DNA from: Phycisphaerae bacterium
GTDB taxonomy: Bacteria > Planctomycetota > Phycisphaerae > Sedimentisphaerales > SG8-4
Assembly (NCBI GenBank): GCA_030614945.1
Contig: JAUXAH010000030.1
Coordinates: 1-12,217, forward strand
DNA: 12,217 bases
Direction: 5' to 3'
The translations under genes and the position numbers were made by a program. This document shows positions 1-5,478 of the stretch, piece by piece. Under the pieces are notes generated by a model that was not told the DNA's origin, did no database searches, and saw only the letters and a list, made by a program, of their open reading frames with translations. How positions within the stretch are numbered: the first letter of the stretch is position 1; each line of letters opens with the position of its first letter.

Positions 1-33
1 CAGTCCCGCTACGCTCGTGATTTCATCAGCCAT
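1..33 (-). CDS. Partial CDS, N-terminus of unknown protein
   Basis: Eleven codons (MADEITSVAGL) are open to the window edge. The ATG follows a strong ribosome site, GGGGAGGG, that lies in the last codons of the preceding gene, with the stop of that gene only two bases before this ATG. It is the furthest downstream member of the operon visible here. The upstream context is identical over 22 bp to that of the gene starting at 7258. The function cannot be judged from 11 residues. Confidence 0.6.
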   Translation of the reverse strand, partial: MADEITSVAGL

Positions 34-47
34 GTTCAGCCCTCCCC
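26..47. repeat. 22-bp ribosome-site/start module, first copy
   Basis: Identical to 7251-7272. It holds the last codons and stop of the 37-aa gene together with the ribosome site and start of the partial gene at 1-33. Confidence 0.8.
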
Positions 48-149
48 GCCCCCGCCTTTGTGTGATGCCTCACAACGTTCAGCATCTTCGGGAGTATCAT
101 ATTTCTCGTCGCAAATCTCGCAAATCCAAGTTCTAACTCTAATAACCAT
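36..149 (-). CDS. 37-aa C2HC/C2H2-like zinc-finger microprotein
   Basis: A very short protein with Cys10-x2-Cys13, then Cys26-x3-His30, the spacing of a single classical C2H2/C2HC finger. Between them lies an acidic helix-turn segment (TPEDAERC), which resembles the finger helix. The glycine-rich tail (KGGGGEG) is what the G-rich ribosome site of the next gene encodes in this frame, so the tail probably has no protein function. The start ATG follows a GGGGAGGG site by 7 nt. It is probably a nucleic-acid- or protein-binding finger; the partner is unknown. The family is not recognised beyond the metal-binding pattern. Confidence 0.7.
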   Translation of the reverse strand: MVIRVRTWICEICDEKYDTPEDAERCEASHKGGGGEG

Positions 150-152
150 AGT

Positions 153-320
153 TCAACCCTCCCCGCCCAGCACCTTTTTGTTGTGGCATCCATCGGCTGA
201 TTTACTGTATTTCGTGTCGATGTGTCCACGAAACCAACTCTCGCAATCCCATAGGACTTCTCCAACACCTTCGAAAAATCCAACAATTTTCCCACATTTA
301 GGACAAACGAATTTACCCAT
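153..320 (-). CDS. 55-aa zinc-ribbon microprotein
   Basis: Begins MGKFVCPKCGK, a standard zinc-knuckle turn (Cys6-x2-Cys9-Gly). Possible second ligands are Cys26 and Cys45-His46, so the second half is not a clean CxxC. A longer open frame (26-295) overlaps this gene on the same strand in another frame; this frame is preferred because it has the zinc knuckle, a CGGGGAGTGA ribosome site and junctions that match its neighbours. It ends in GGEG, again encoded by the ribosome site of the following gene. The specific role is unknown. Confidence 0.7.
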   Translation of the reverse strand: MGKFVCPKCGKIVGFFEGVGEVLWDCESWFRGHIDTKYSKSADGCHNKKVLGGEG

Positions 321-326
321 CGCTTC

Positions 327-584
327 TCACTCCCCGCCCCCGGAGCCGAGTACCCTTTCCATCTCTTTTAAAACACGCTTCATTTTCCGCTTGGGCGCAC
401 ACCGCAGATGATAATCAGAAATAGTCAAGTCGCCATTAGCATCGAACTTGCTGACATGAAAGACAGGTTCGTTAGAAAGTATTTTCTCGCCACATCTCCA
501 GCAACGCAATACCTGATTATATCCAAACGCAACATATCCCACTGAGTATGCTTCCCGCGCCCTGACCTCGGCCTCGGACCTCAC
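327..584 (-). CDS. 85-aa PARP-type-like zinc-finger protein
   Basis: GTG start at 584, chosen because GTGA overlaps the stop of the upstream gene. The pattern is Cys28-x2-Cys31, about 27 residues, then His59-x2-Cys62 (CWRC ... YHLRC), the CCHC layout of PARP-type and some LIM-like fingers. The long insert between the ligand pairs (EPVFHVSKFDANGDLTIS) looks like a beta hairpin. The C-terminus is a basic amphipathic helix (KRKMKRVLKEMERVL). The gene at 7058-7258 has the same ligand layout, so the two may be distant paralogues. PARP-type fingers usually recognise DNA ends or nicks, but that role is only an inference here. Confidence 0.7.
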   Translation of the reverse strand: MRSEAEVRAREAYSVGYVAFGYNQVLRCWRCGEKILSNEPVFHVSKFDANGDLTISDYHLRCAPKRKMKRVLKEMERVLGSGGGE

Positions 585-733
585 CGCGCACCACCGCCCT
601 CACTTCGTCTTTTTAGACAATCGCCACACCTTATCCAGAACATCCGACGCCACGCGTTCAGCCAATACCTTAACGTCAGCTCCTTTTCGCAATCGTGGCA
701 TTTGAACCCGAAAAACTTCTTTATCCTACCCAT
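581..733 (-). CDS. 50-aa zinc-ribbon microprotein
   Basis: A four-cysteine zinc ribbon: Cys12-x2-Cys15 (KCHDC) and Cys36-x2-Cys39 (RCGDC), separated by a basic, aromatic-rich stretch (LRYWLNAWRRMFWIR). The stop TGA overlaps the GTG start of the next gene (GTGA), and the ATG lies 6 nt beyond the stop of the upstream membrane protein. The size, strand and junctions match the other zinc microproteins. No family name can be assigned from sequence alone. Confidence 0.7.
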   Translation of the reverse strand: MGRIKKFFGFKCHDCEKELTLRYWLNAWRRMFWIRCGDCLKRRSEGGGAR

Positions 734-739
734 CGCCCG

Positions 740-934
740 TCACCCCACCACGAATACTATCCCGAGCGGTATCCCCAACAAGAAGCCGATTATCAAGAAC
801 AGCACCAAGTCCCACTTGTCCGCGCACCCGTGCCGCCGCTTGTACTCTATGTCGAGGCACCTCCTCCGCTTCGGTGGCTCGCATGGCTTCGCGGGGGTCG
901 TCACCGACTCGGACCTCTGCAGGTTGTTCGACAT
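740..934 (-). CDS. 64-aa C-tail-anchored single-span membrane protein
   Basis: ATG at 934 overlaps the upstream stop as TGATG and follows a G-rich ribosome site; a GTG one codon earlier is possible. Residues 1-41 are polar and basic (PKRRRCLDIEYKRRHGC) with three cysteines. Residues 42-63 form one hydrophobic span (WDLVLFLIIGFLLGIPLGIVFVVG). Under the positive-inside rule the basic N-terminus should face the cytoplasm, with the C-terminus in or across the membrane. It may be a small holin-like, pinholin-like or membrane-tethering protein, but nothing in the sequence decides this. Confidence 0.65.
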   Translation of the reverse strand: MSNNLQRSESVTTPAKPCEPPKRRRCLDIEYKRRHGCADKWDLVLFLIIGFLLGIPLGIVFVVG

Positions 935-1137
935 CACAATCCCCCCGTCACCTTCGGGATCAGCGCGATCTCTTGGTTCTCGCGCAGCTTGATTTCCTTG
1001 ATGATTTTCCCGGTCTTCTCGTCCGCCACGAAGTACCGCTCGCCCTTCTCTCGAATTAGCCGCTCCGTTTCCTTCACCGAAAGTTCGACCTTGCTGTGTC
1101 CTCTTTCATCCAATATCCTGACTTTAACCAAGCGCAT
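934..1137 (-). CDS. 67-aa small alpha/beta protein, unknown function
   Basis: A charged, probably well-folded protein: beta strand (MRLVKVRILDERG), a strand-helix (VELSVKETERLIREKG), then beta strands with turns (RYFVADEKTGKIIKEI, QEIALIPKV). There are no cysteines, membrane segments or known motifs. The ATG at 1137 overlaps the preceding stop (TGATG) but sits only 2 nt from a GGAGG site. An in-frame TTG at 1131 has an ideal 5-nt spacing from GGAGGTGA and may be the real start. The protein is confidently real, but the family is not recognised. Confidence 0.7.
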   Translation of the reverse strand: MRLVKVRILDERGHSKVELSVKETERLIREKGERYFVADEKTGKIIKEIKLRENQEIALIPKVTGGL

Positions 1138-1718
1138 CACCTCCGCCCTCGTTGTTCTCTCAAAATTCGGTTCGGTTCTTCCTTCAGCGTGGTTAGAATT
1201 GCGAGGATGGTGTCTGGTATTGGTAACTCCTTTGGTCTTATCACACAAATCGGCTCGAATCCATCCCCTTCCTTGCGGAACACCCGACCATCCAGCGTTA
1301 TCTTGAAGGTGTCGTTGTCGCTGTTTTCAAAGGTGAGTTCTCCCGTCTCGACAAGCTGCGCGTAAATCTTGTCGCCCAAGTGTTCCTTGAGGAAAATGTC
1401 AGCCTTCGCGTAAGCCGTTGCGTGTTCCATCTTTCGGGCTTCCAAGTCTGCCTTCTGAACCGCCAACCACTGCTTGAAGTTCTCGCTATCAAAAACCGTG
1501 AGTTCGGCTGCAAATGTGGCCTTGTCGTTTTCCTCCGAGCAAATCTTCGCATCGAGGTTGCTTTTCTGCCTCAACAATTTTTCCAATCTGTTTTTCGATA
1601 GCCGTATCTCATTCTGTATCTCGGTGATTTTTCGAGCCACGGCGCTATCCGAGAGCGCTCTGAACTCAATCGTCAGCAGCCTTCCGTCATCATCCTTCTG
1701 AATGAATATCTTCGCCAT
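1137..1718 (-). CDS. 193-aa coiled-coil protein, unknown function
   Basis: Start ATG 1718 is preferred over upstream GTG codons because GAGGTGG stands 5 nt before it. Residues 1-25 are a small beta segment. Residues about 26-60 form a strongly heptad-like coiled coil (RKITEIQNEIRLSKNRLEKLL), followed by more helix to about 110 (KADLEARKMEHATAYAKAD). A second, beta-rich region contains a hairpin (FKITLDGRVFRKEGDGFEPICVI). The C-terminus is basic (EQRGRR). It follows the RadA/RadB-like ATPase by 10 nt, so a recombination or replication accessory role is possible but not shown. Confidence 0.75.
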   Translation of the reverse strand: MAKIFIQKDDDGRLLTIEFRALSDSAVARKITEIQNEIRLSKNRLEKLLRQKSNLDAKICSEENDKATFAAELTVFDSENFKQWLAVQKADLEARKMEHATAYAKADIFLKEHLGDKIYAQLVETGELTFENSDNDTFKITLDGRVFRKEGDGFEPICVIRPKELPIPDTILAILTTLKEEPNRILREQRGRR

Positions 1719-1728
1719 CACGACCACC

Positions 1729-2637
1729 TCAATTTTTCCACTCTATCGAGACCCCCTTGTCGTCTACGGTGAATCTGGCGAACTCGTATTCCTGCCCGTG
1801 TTCCCTGGCCTTGTAGACCACGAGCTTGAAGATCGATTGCTTCGGCGACTTTTGAACCGCCTCCGACCTGAGAATCAATTTTGCCATGAACTCGCTTTTT
1901 CCACCAAAAGGCCCAAGAGGTTCACCCTCCAAAACTTTGGGTTCCTTTCCCCCGATACTAACTTTGGAGAGTTCGCTCACTGGTTGGTTCGTTGCAATCG
2001 TCAGTCCATGCTCGAACGCGAATCCCATCATCTGGAATCGCAGGGAGGCCATGAGCTGAAAGGCATCGCCCCTCTCCCGCATCGACATTTCAGGCAAGGC
2101 AGCCAGAACCGGGAGGCCGATGCTGTCCACGACGATCAGGTTGAAGTCCTCGTCCCTCGCCCTCCGTATTCGGTCGATCAATTGCCTCAGTAGATCGAGG
2201 GCGGTCCTTGCAGTGTGGACCTCATAGTTCTTGAGATGCTTTTCGTAACCTACTGGCAACGATTTTTCCGTGTCGAGGTAAAGCACCTTCTTCCCGCTCC
2301 TCTCGGCCTCGGTTGCGATGTGGTAAACAAGCCTGGACTTCCCGTTGCCCGTGTCGGAGTAAATCTCGATCAAGTGGTTCCCGACCAGCTCGAGAAGCTT
2401 ATCGAAGGCCGTTTTCTGCGGAGTTGGGCTGCCCTTTTCTTTGAATTTCTGCGCTTCATCCATGCCCTTTTGGTATTGCTTTATGAGGTCCGGCTTGGGC
2501 TCGTCGGTTATCTCACCTATTCTAGCCTCCACCGCCTTCTCAGCCCAGACATCCGCCATCTGCCTGACTTGCCCGACCTCCAAGTCCCTGAACGGACCGA
2601 AGGTCGTAGTCGCGGAGATTATCCTAACCCACTTCAC
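1729..2637 (-). CDS. RadA/RadB/RecA-like recombinase ATPase
   Basis: A RecA-fold ATPase of 302 aa. Visible motifs: P-loop SDTGNGKS (94-101, following LIEIY), a conserved acidic residue in LDTEKS (Glu124, the position of the RecA/RadA catalytic glutamate), Walker B LIVVDS (Asp171), ATNQ (217-218, the sensor-like NQ of the family) and GPFGGKSEFMAKLILR (242-257), matching the RadA segment that follows loop L2. The first P-loop position is Ser rather than the usual Gly or Ala. Residues 1-75 do not look like the RadA helix-hairpin-helix domain and are charged and helical. Start is a GTG with GAGGTGG 8 nt upstream. Likely roles are strand-exchange-type recombination or repair of the element, or a RadB-like mediator. 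Context (two methyltransferases, an integrase) fits a mobile element. Confidence 0.88.
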   Translation of the reverse strand: MKWVRIISATTTFGPFRDLEVGQVRQMADVWAEKAVEARIGEITDEPKPDLIKQYQKGMDEAQKFKEKGSPTPQKTAFDKLLELVGNHLIEIYSDTGNGKSRLVYHIATEAERSGKKVLYLDTEKSLPVGYEKHLKNYEVHTARTALDLLRQLIDRIRRARDEDFNLIVVDSIGLPVLAALPEMSMRERGDAFQLMASLRFQMMGFAFEHGLTIATNQPVSELSKVSIGGKEPKVLEGEPLGPFGGKSEFMAKLILRSEAVQKSPKQSIFKLVVYKAREHGQEYEFARFTVDDKGVSIEWKN

Positions 2638-2958
2638 TCACTCACCACCTCGCAATCTTTTCGCTTCGGTCTCGATTTTCTTGAGTTGGCTCGGCGACAA
2701 CCCTTCGAGATTTTCCATCACGGTATCAAATTGGTCCTCATTGCCGAGCGATGGCACGTTTGTGGAAATTCCAGAGTACCCGTAGTGATTGAACGGCAAC
2801 CCATCGAAAATCCTCTGCGGGATGTTTCTCTTGCTTTTCTTGCAGATCACCGTTATGCCGCCTATCGACGTTATCGCGGTGTCGCCGCTCTCGAACACGG
2901 TCAGCAATGTGCCATCGACTATCTTCCCGAAGGTTTTCTCGCTAACATGCACATCCAT
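2638..2958 (-). CDS. 106-aa protein, unknown function
   Basis: The ATG at 2958 has GGAGGTGA 6 nt upstream; a GTG two codons earlier is a weaker start. The N-terminal half is beta-rich (MDVHVSEKTFGKIVDGTLLTVF ... SIGGITVICKK). The C-terminal half has a helix with GLSPSQLKKIETEAKRL, which resembles a short interaction helix. It ends in RGGE, encoded by the ribosome site of the ATPase gene, whose GTG start directly abuts this stop. It lies immediately upstream of the RadA/RadB-like gene and is probably co-translated with it, so a partner role is possible. Confidence 0.7.
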   Translation of the reverse strand: MDVHVSEKTFGKIVDGTLLTVFESGDTAITSIGGITVICKKSKRNIPQRIFDGLPFNHYGYSGISTNVPSLGNEDQFDTVMENLEGLSPSQLKKIETEAKRLRGGE

Positions 2959-2964
2959 CCTCAC

Positions 2965-3414
2965 TCACCTCCGCTTTTTCCCGACTGGTCGAGCGCGAAG
3001 CAGTTCCTTATCGAATACAAAGAAATCGTTCATCGAGTCTACATCGAATTTCTCATAGACTTTTCCCATACGCCTAAAATTATATGCTCGAAATCTTTGT
3101 AGAAATATCTCGATGGGTGGAGTAACATCGATTGAGATTAACCTTATTCCAATTCTGTTCTTCTTGTCTATGTATTCTATTGCCTCGTAAGATTTTGACT
3201 TCTCTGCCGTTAGATAATGCTTGTTCAAAAAGCCTAGTATCCTTTCTTTTGGAAATCCAAGCTGCTTCGCCACCTCGCTGATTTTTAAAACAAGCCCTTC
3301 TTTTTTGAACTCCGTTAGAACCTTCTTGTAACTCTGTGTTCTTTCGTAAATTTCCCAGAGGTAGGTTTCATCCTCCAATTGCTCGTCTTTCACGAAAATG
3401 AATTTCTCAGCCAT
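2965..3414 (-). CDS. 149-aa protein with probable HTH-like segment
   Basis: Begins MAEKFIFVKDEQLEDETYLWEIYERTQSYKKVLTEF. Residues about 43-65 (ISEVAKQLGFPKERILGFLNKHY) fit a helix-turn-helix pattern, with an AKQLG-type first helix and a hydrophobic recognition helix. The C-terminal half is mixed (RIGIRLISIDVTPPIEIFLQRF) and ends in a basic tail (RARPVGKKRR). A transcription or replication regulator is possible. The ATG has GGGAGGG 8 nt upstream. The reading frame is AT-richer than most of its neighbours and has a local AT-rich patch (3070-3085) that could act as an internal promoter for the genes below; that is weak. Confidence 0.7.
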   Translation of the reverse strand: MAEKFIFVKDEQLEDETYLWEIYERTQSYKKVLTEFKKEGLVLKISEVAKQLGFPKERILGFLNKHYLTAEKSKSYEAIEYIDKKNRIGIRLISIDVTPPIEIFLQRFRAYNFRRMGKVYEKFDVDSMNDFFVFDKELLRARPVGKKRR

Positions 3415-3594
3415 CTACCGCGCCCTCCCCCGCCTTACTTCCCTGTGAAGCTTGGCACATTTTTCAAGGCAATTTTCGCAGATGTGTCGGGTCCTATCGA
3501 TTACATCATCAAAGGGCGATCTATTTCCCTTGAGATACCAAACAAGGGGATGTAGTATTTCTCTACTCGCACCGCACAAATCACATTCAGCCAT
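3415..3594 (-). CDS. 59-aa zinc-ribbon microprotein
   Basis: The ligands are Cys4-x2-Cys7 (MAECDLCG) and Cys39-x2-Cys42 with Cys46 nearby (HICENCLEKC), a four-cysteine ribbon with a longer linker containing PLVWYLKGNRSPFDD. The tail is basic (REVRRGRAR). An ATG at 3600 overlaps the stop of the upstream frame (ATGA), but ATG 3594 has better spacing from GGGGTGA and gives the MAE start seen in several operon genes. It lies just after the structured-RNA island. Function unknown. Confidence 0.72.
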   Translation of the reverse strand: MAECDLCGASREILHPLVWYLKGNRSPFDDVIDRTRHICENCLEKCAKLHREVRRGRAR

Positions 3595-3596
3595 AG

Positions 3597-4019
3597 TCAT
3601 CCCTCACCCCTTCGAGCTCGAGGCGCGGCTGGCGGGCTGAGGACCGAGGAGGTGGGAAAACAGATTGTAGCTGGACGTTTCCCCATTTCGGAGGCTACCC
3701 CCTTGCCCGCCGAGCCGCTTCGCCTTACTGATGGTCGCGGGGCTTGGAGTCGAACCAAGTCCTCGGGCTTATGAGGCCCGCGAGGTGCCGTTCCTACCAC
3801 CCCGCGATTTCTCTCCCGCTGGCCCGACACCCCCACCCTGGCTGACTCCCGGATTGTCGGAGGGTATTGCGGCCCGCTAGTCGGACCAACGGGAGCTTGA
3901 GGAATGAACATTAACCGTGATGGGATCCCCGCGCATGCGCTCCCAAGCCTGCACTCGTGGCAGTCGTCGCGGCTGGCCTCGCGCTCGAGAAGGGTGCAGT
4001 GGAAGACGAGGGGCGTCAT
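3597..4019 (-). CDS. Open frame with a credible zinc-binding N-terminus; the rest overlaps a structured-RNA island
   Basis: The first 40 residues look like a real gene: GAGGAGG lies 7 nt before an ATG that overlaps the methyltransferase stop (ATGA), and the sequence holds Cys8, Cys20, Cys23 and Cys29 (HCTLLERE, DCHECRLGSAC). From about residue 42 the frame runs straight through a 16-bp stem, the tRNA-like gene and a second stem structure, and the protein becomes a Pro/Arg/Gly-rich sequence without obvious fold. The frame is open to 3597 and its stop overlaps the next ATG, which may be chance in GC-rich sequence. Most likely only the N-terminal part is coding and a stop was lost or the end was replaced by the RNA island. 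Confidence 0.4.
   Translation of the reverse strand: MTPLVFHCTLLEREASRDDCHECRLGSACAGIPSRLMFIPQAPVGPTSGPQYPPTIRESARVGVSGQRERNRGVVGTAPRGPHKPEDLVRLQAPRPSVRRSGSAGKGVASEMGKRPATICFPTSSVLSPPAAPRARRGEG
3625..3718 (-). ncRNA. Structured RNA element, stem with possible pseudoknot, just 3' of the tRNA
   Basis: P1 pairs 3705-3718 with 3625-3637 (13 bp with one bulged C). Inside it, P3 pairs 3677-3685 with 3653-3661 (9 bp, one G-U in minus-strand RNA that would be a C-A mismatch on the other strand). P2 pairs 3694-3698 with 3667-3671 (GTAGC/GCTAC, 5 bp). P2 and P3 interleave, so together they would make an H-type pseudoknot enclosed by P1. It begins 13 nt after the tRNA 3' end. No known RNA class is recognised. 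P1 and P3 are well supported, P2 is weak. Confidence 0.5.
3732..3806 (-). tRNA. tRNA-Met-like (anticodon CAU), CCA encoded, unusual D arm
   Basis: 75 nt. The acceptor stem CGCGGGG/CCCCGCG is 7 bp, followed by an encoded ACCA. The anticodon stem CGGGC/GCCCG holds the loop CTCATAA with anticodon CAU at 3771-3773. The T arm CTTGG/CCAAG with loop TTCGACT is canonical. The variable loop is 4 nt. The D arm is odd: no canonical 4-bp stem forms; only GGT/ACC (3 bp, with a one-base acceptor-D linker) or AGG/CCT can pair, although the GG of the D loop is present. CAU could be elongator Met, initiator Met or, with lysidine- or agmatidine-type modification, Ile. It lies in the middle of the operon rather than at an integration boundary. 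Confidence 0.8.
3813..3895 (-). ncRNA. Structured RNA element, 16-bp stem with 51-nt loop, just 5' of the tRNA
   Basis: 3880-3895 pairs with 3813-3828 over 16 consecutive positions. The two departures from perfect complementarity are both T opposite G, so they are G-U wobbles in minus-strand RNA but C-A mismatches in plus-strand RNA, which argues that the minus transcript folds. The 51-nt loop contains ACCCT/AGGGT that can close an inner helix. Only 6 nt separate this stem from the tRNA 5' end. It is not itself a tRNA: it has no T-arm and no anticodon arm of normal geometry. Confidence 0.55.
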
Positions 4020-5104
4020 TGGGGAGCCTCCTCGATAGTTCCAAACACATCCCATCCAGTCCGAGGTTTCCTAGCGAAGTAGTCTAATTTTCGTCCGATG
4101 CACAGCGAATCAACAAGCCGATAGAACTCATCTGGCTTCGTGCTATGTCCCTGTGATGGCGCGACGAGTGCTGTGGATTGGTTTGTTAGCTTAATTACAA
4201 CGTTTCCCTTCGTGGCAAGAATGCAATGCTCAGTTTGCCCCCTGAGCCAACTTCCGATACCGATTTTATCCTTAACCCATGTGAGGATAGTTTTCGGCTC
4301 AAAGCCCCATTTTTCTATTATGTGAAAAGCGTCATGTAAATTCTTGATTGGTGCCCAAAGCCATAGCACACAGTCGTCACCGATGGGGAGTTTCAAACCT
4401 GCTATTTCATCCAAAGGCATCATTGGATATGCTGGAACTACCCGTCGCGCATTGGCATCATAATCACCTTCGTGTTGCCAAGGTGGATCAACAACTATGA
4501 CTTGGTACTGTCCTTCTGGTAGCTCAAGTTTCTTTACCTTTTCTTCTAAATCCTTGACCTTCTTGTTGTGTGCTATTTTCTTGTATTCGGTGCCAATCGT
4601 TGTCGTGCCAGCCCTAAGTCTTTTTATCGTTTTTTTATCGGCTTCTTTAATCACCATCATGGCTCGCTCTATCATGGGTCCAGAAACACCGATTTTCTTG
4701 CCTACAATATCAGAAACTTCACCCTTCCCCTCATGTGAGGGGGAGGTCTTTCCAGCCAGTTGGCGCTGTTTTGCAAGTGCCTTTTCTATTTCCACTAAGG
4801 GTAGAGCCATCTCGATTTTTTGGAAGGGAGTAAGATGCCGCCGTTTTAAGTTAGCTTCTATTACAAAATGCTTTTCAAGTAAGGGATTTTCAAAATTCTT
4901 TATCTCATATCGTGGCTCGATGCCAAGTTCTTTGCATATCTTGAAACGATTGTGTCCATCTAATATGGTTCCTCGGGGATTGGCAATTATTGGGAAGTGC
5001 ATCCCATTTTTCTCGATTGATTCCTTAGTGGCAGCATATTCACCAGATGGCAATGGCGGTAAAAGGGATTCATATTCGGGGTTTATTTTGAGTTCAGCAC
5101 TCAT
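4016..5104 (-). CDS. ParB-like domain fused to MT-A70 family N6-adenine DNA methyltransferase
   Basis: 362 aa, two parts. Residues 1-115 are a ParB/Srx-like domain with the signature TILDGHNRFK (47-55) and the helical RRHLTPFQKIEMA segment typical of ParB-linked proteins; 130-165 continue helix-turn-helix-like (VGKKIGVSGPMIERAMMVI). Residues 199-357 are an MT-A70 methyltransferase with catalytic DPPW (206-209), LWLWAP (248-252), and EHCILATKG (292-300). Such fusions are common on phages and plasmids, where they methylate adenine in element or host DNA and protect against restriction. The ATG overlaps the upstream stop (ATGA) and has GGAGGTT 5 nt before it. No cognate restriction enzyme is visible. 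The linker (118-130) coincides with a DNA palindrome at 4727-4742. Confidence 0.92.
   Translation of the reverse strand: MSAELKINPEYESLLPPLPSGEYAATKESIEKNGMHFPIIANPRGTILDGHNRFKICKELGIEPRYEIKNFENPLLEKHFVIEANLKRRHLTPFQKIEMALPLVEIEKALAKQRQLAGKTSPSHEGKGEVSDIVGKKIGVSGPMIERAMMVIKEADKKTIKRLRAGTTTIGTEYKKIAHNKKVKDLEEKVKKLELPEGQYQVIVVDPPWQHEGDYDANARRVVPAYPMMPLDEIAGLKLPIGDDCVLWLWAPIKNLHDAFHIIEKWGFEPKTILTWVKDKIGIGSWLRGQTEHCILATKGNVVIKLTNQSTALVAPSQGHSTKPDEFYRLVDSLCIGRKLDYFARKPRTGWDVFGTIEEAPQ
4727..4742. repeat. Perfect 7-bp palindrome in the linker of the adenine methyltransferase gene
   Basis: CCCCTCA and TGAGGGG are separated by 2 bp inside the coding sequence, where they encode the hydrophilic linker around TSPSHEGKGE. 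It could be a protein-binding site, a scar of an inserted palindromic element, or chance. Confidence 0.45.
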
Positions 5105-5478
5105 CGTTTAACCTCCACAAAAGCCTGATGAATCGTGCCTCGCTGGATGAAATCGCCACGTAGCTTTTCTAGGAACTTATCGAGGAACTTGCGCCGTTCC
5201 TCGGGCTTAACCATCACCTCACAAACAGCACGAGCCAGTGCTTCTTGATCGATCCAAGAGAACGCCCACTCAGAATTTTCTCCCGCCTTCCAATCATATA
5301 TGCCAAGCAAAACCAGCTTATCGAACTGCCTAATTCCATTCGGGTATGAGCGTCGGCTTGGCACCGCTCTAATGTAGAATGTGGCGTTTTGACCGGGGCT
5401 ATATCGCTCATAAATCACATCTGGCAGGGGGAGCGCCTTTGTCCGCGACGTTGGAGGTCGGGGACAGGGGTTAGGCAT
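5101..5478 (-). CDS. 125-aa protein, unknown function, with repeat-encoded N-terminus
   Basis: The first 18 residues (MPNPCPRPPTSRTKALPL) are encoded by copy A of the 27-28 bp start-site repeat. The body from about residue 19 is a compact alpha/beta sequence: DVIYERYSPGQNATFYIRAVP, FDKLVLLGIYDW, then helices (EALARAVCEVMVKPEERRKFLDKFLEKL). The ATG at 5478 overlaps the upstream stop TAA (ATGCCTAA) and has GAGGGTGA 6 nt upstream. Copy A has lost one base relative to copies B-D, so its later residues are read in another frame and still stay open into the body. No family is recognised. Confidence 0.7.
   Translation of the reverse strand: MPNPCPRPPTSRTKALPLPDVIYERYSPGQNATFYIRAVPSRRSYPNGIRQFDKLVLLGIYDWKAGENSEWAFSWIDQEALARAVCEVMVKPEERRKFLDKFLEKLRGDFIQRGTIHQAFVEVKR
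5440..5466. repeat. Start-site palindromic repeat, copy A (27 bp)
   Basis: Imperfect inverted repeat read on the minus strand as TGTCCcCG, an 11-nt centre containing ACCTCC, then CGcGGACA. It lies 10-36 nt after the ATG of the 5101-5478 gene. Flanking homology to copy B continues leftward through GGGGAGCGCCTT (5428-5439). It is one base shorter in the centre than copies B, C and D, while both arms are intact. Confidence 0.9.

Noticed and set aside
26..295. 89-codon minus-strand frame
   Set aside because: Overlaps two smaller genes that have zinc-finger motifs, ribosome sites and proper junctions in other frames.
817..828. TTGTCCGCGC inside the single-span membrane protein gene as a fifth repeat copy
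   Set aside because: Only about 10 bp match one arm; the centre and the other arm are absent and it is not at a gene start.
3070..3085. AT-rich CATATAATTT as an internal promoter
   Set aside because: It is inside a coding region, about 110 nt before the next start, with no BRE; too weak to list as a feature.
2215..3102. Long plus-strand open frame opposite the RadA/RadB-like ATPase and its upstream gene
   Set aside because: It is antisense to genes with clear motifs and ribosome sites, has no ribosome site of its own and crosses several gene boundaries.
3732..3806. The tRNA as the attachment site of the integrase
   Set aside because: It lies about 6.8 kb from the integrase, inside the operon, and no duplicated tRNA fragment is visible in the window.
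3813..3895. The 16-bp stem element as a second tRNA
   Set aside because: Stem is far longer than an acceptor stem and no T arm or anticodon arm of proper size is present.
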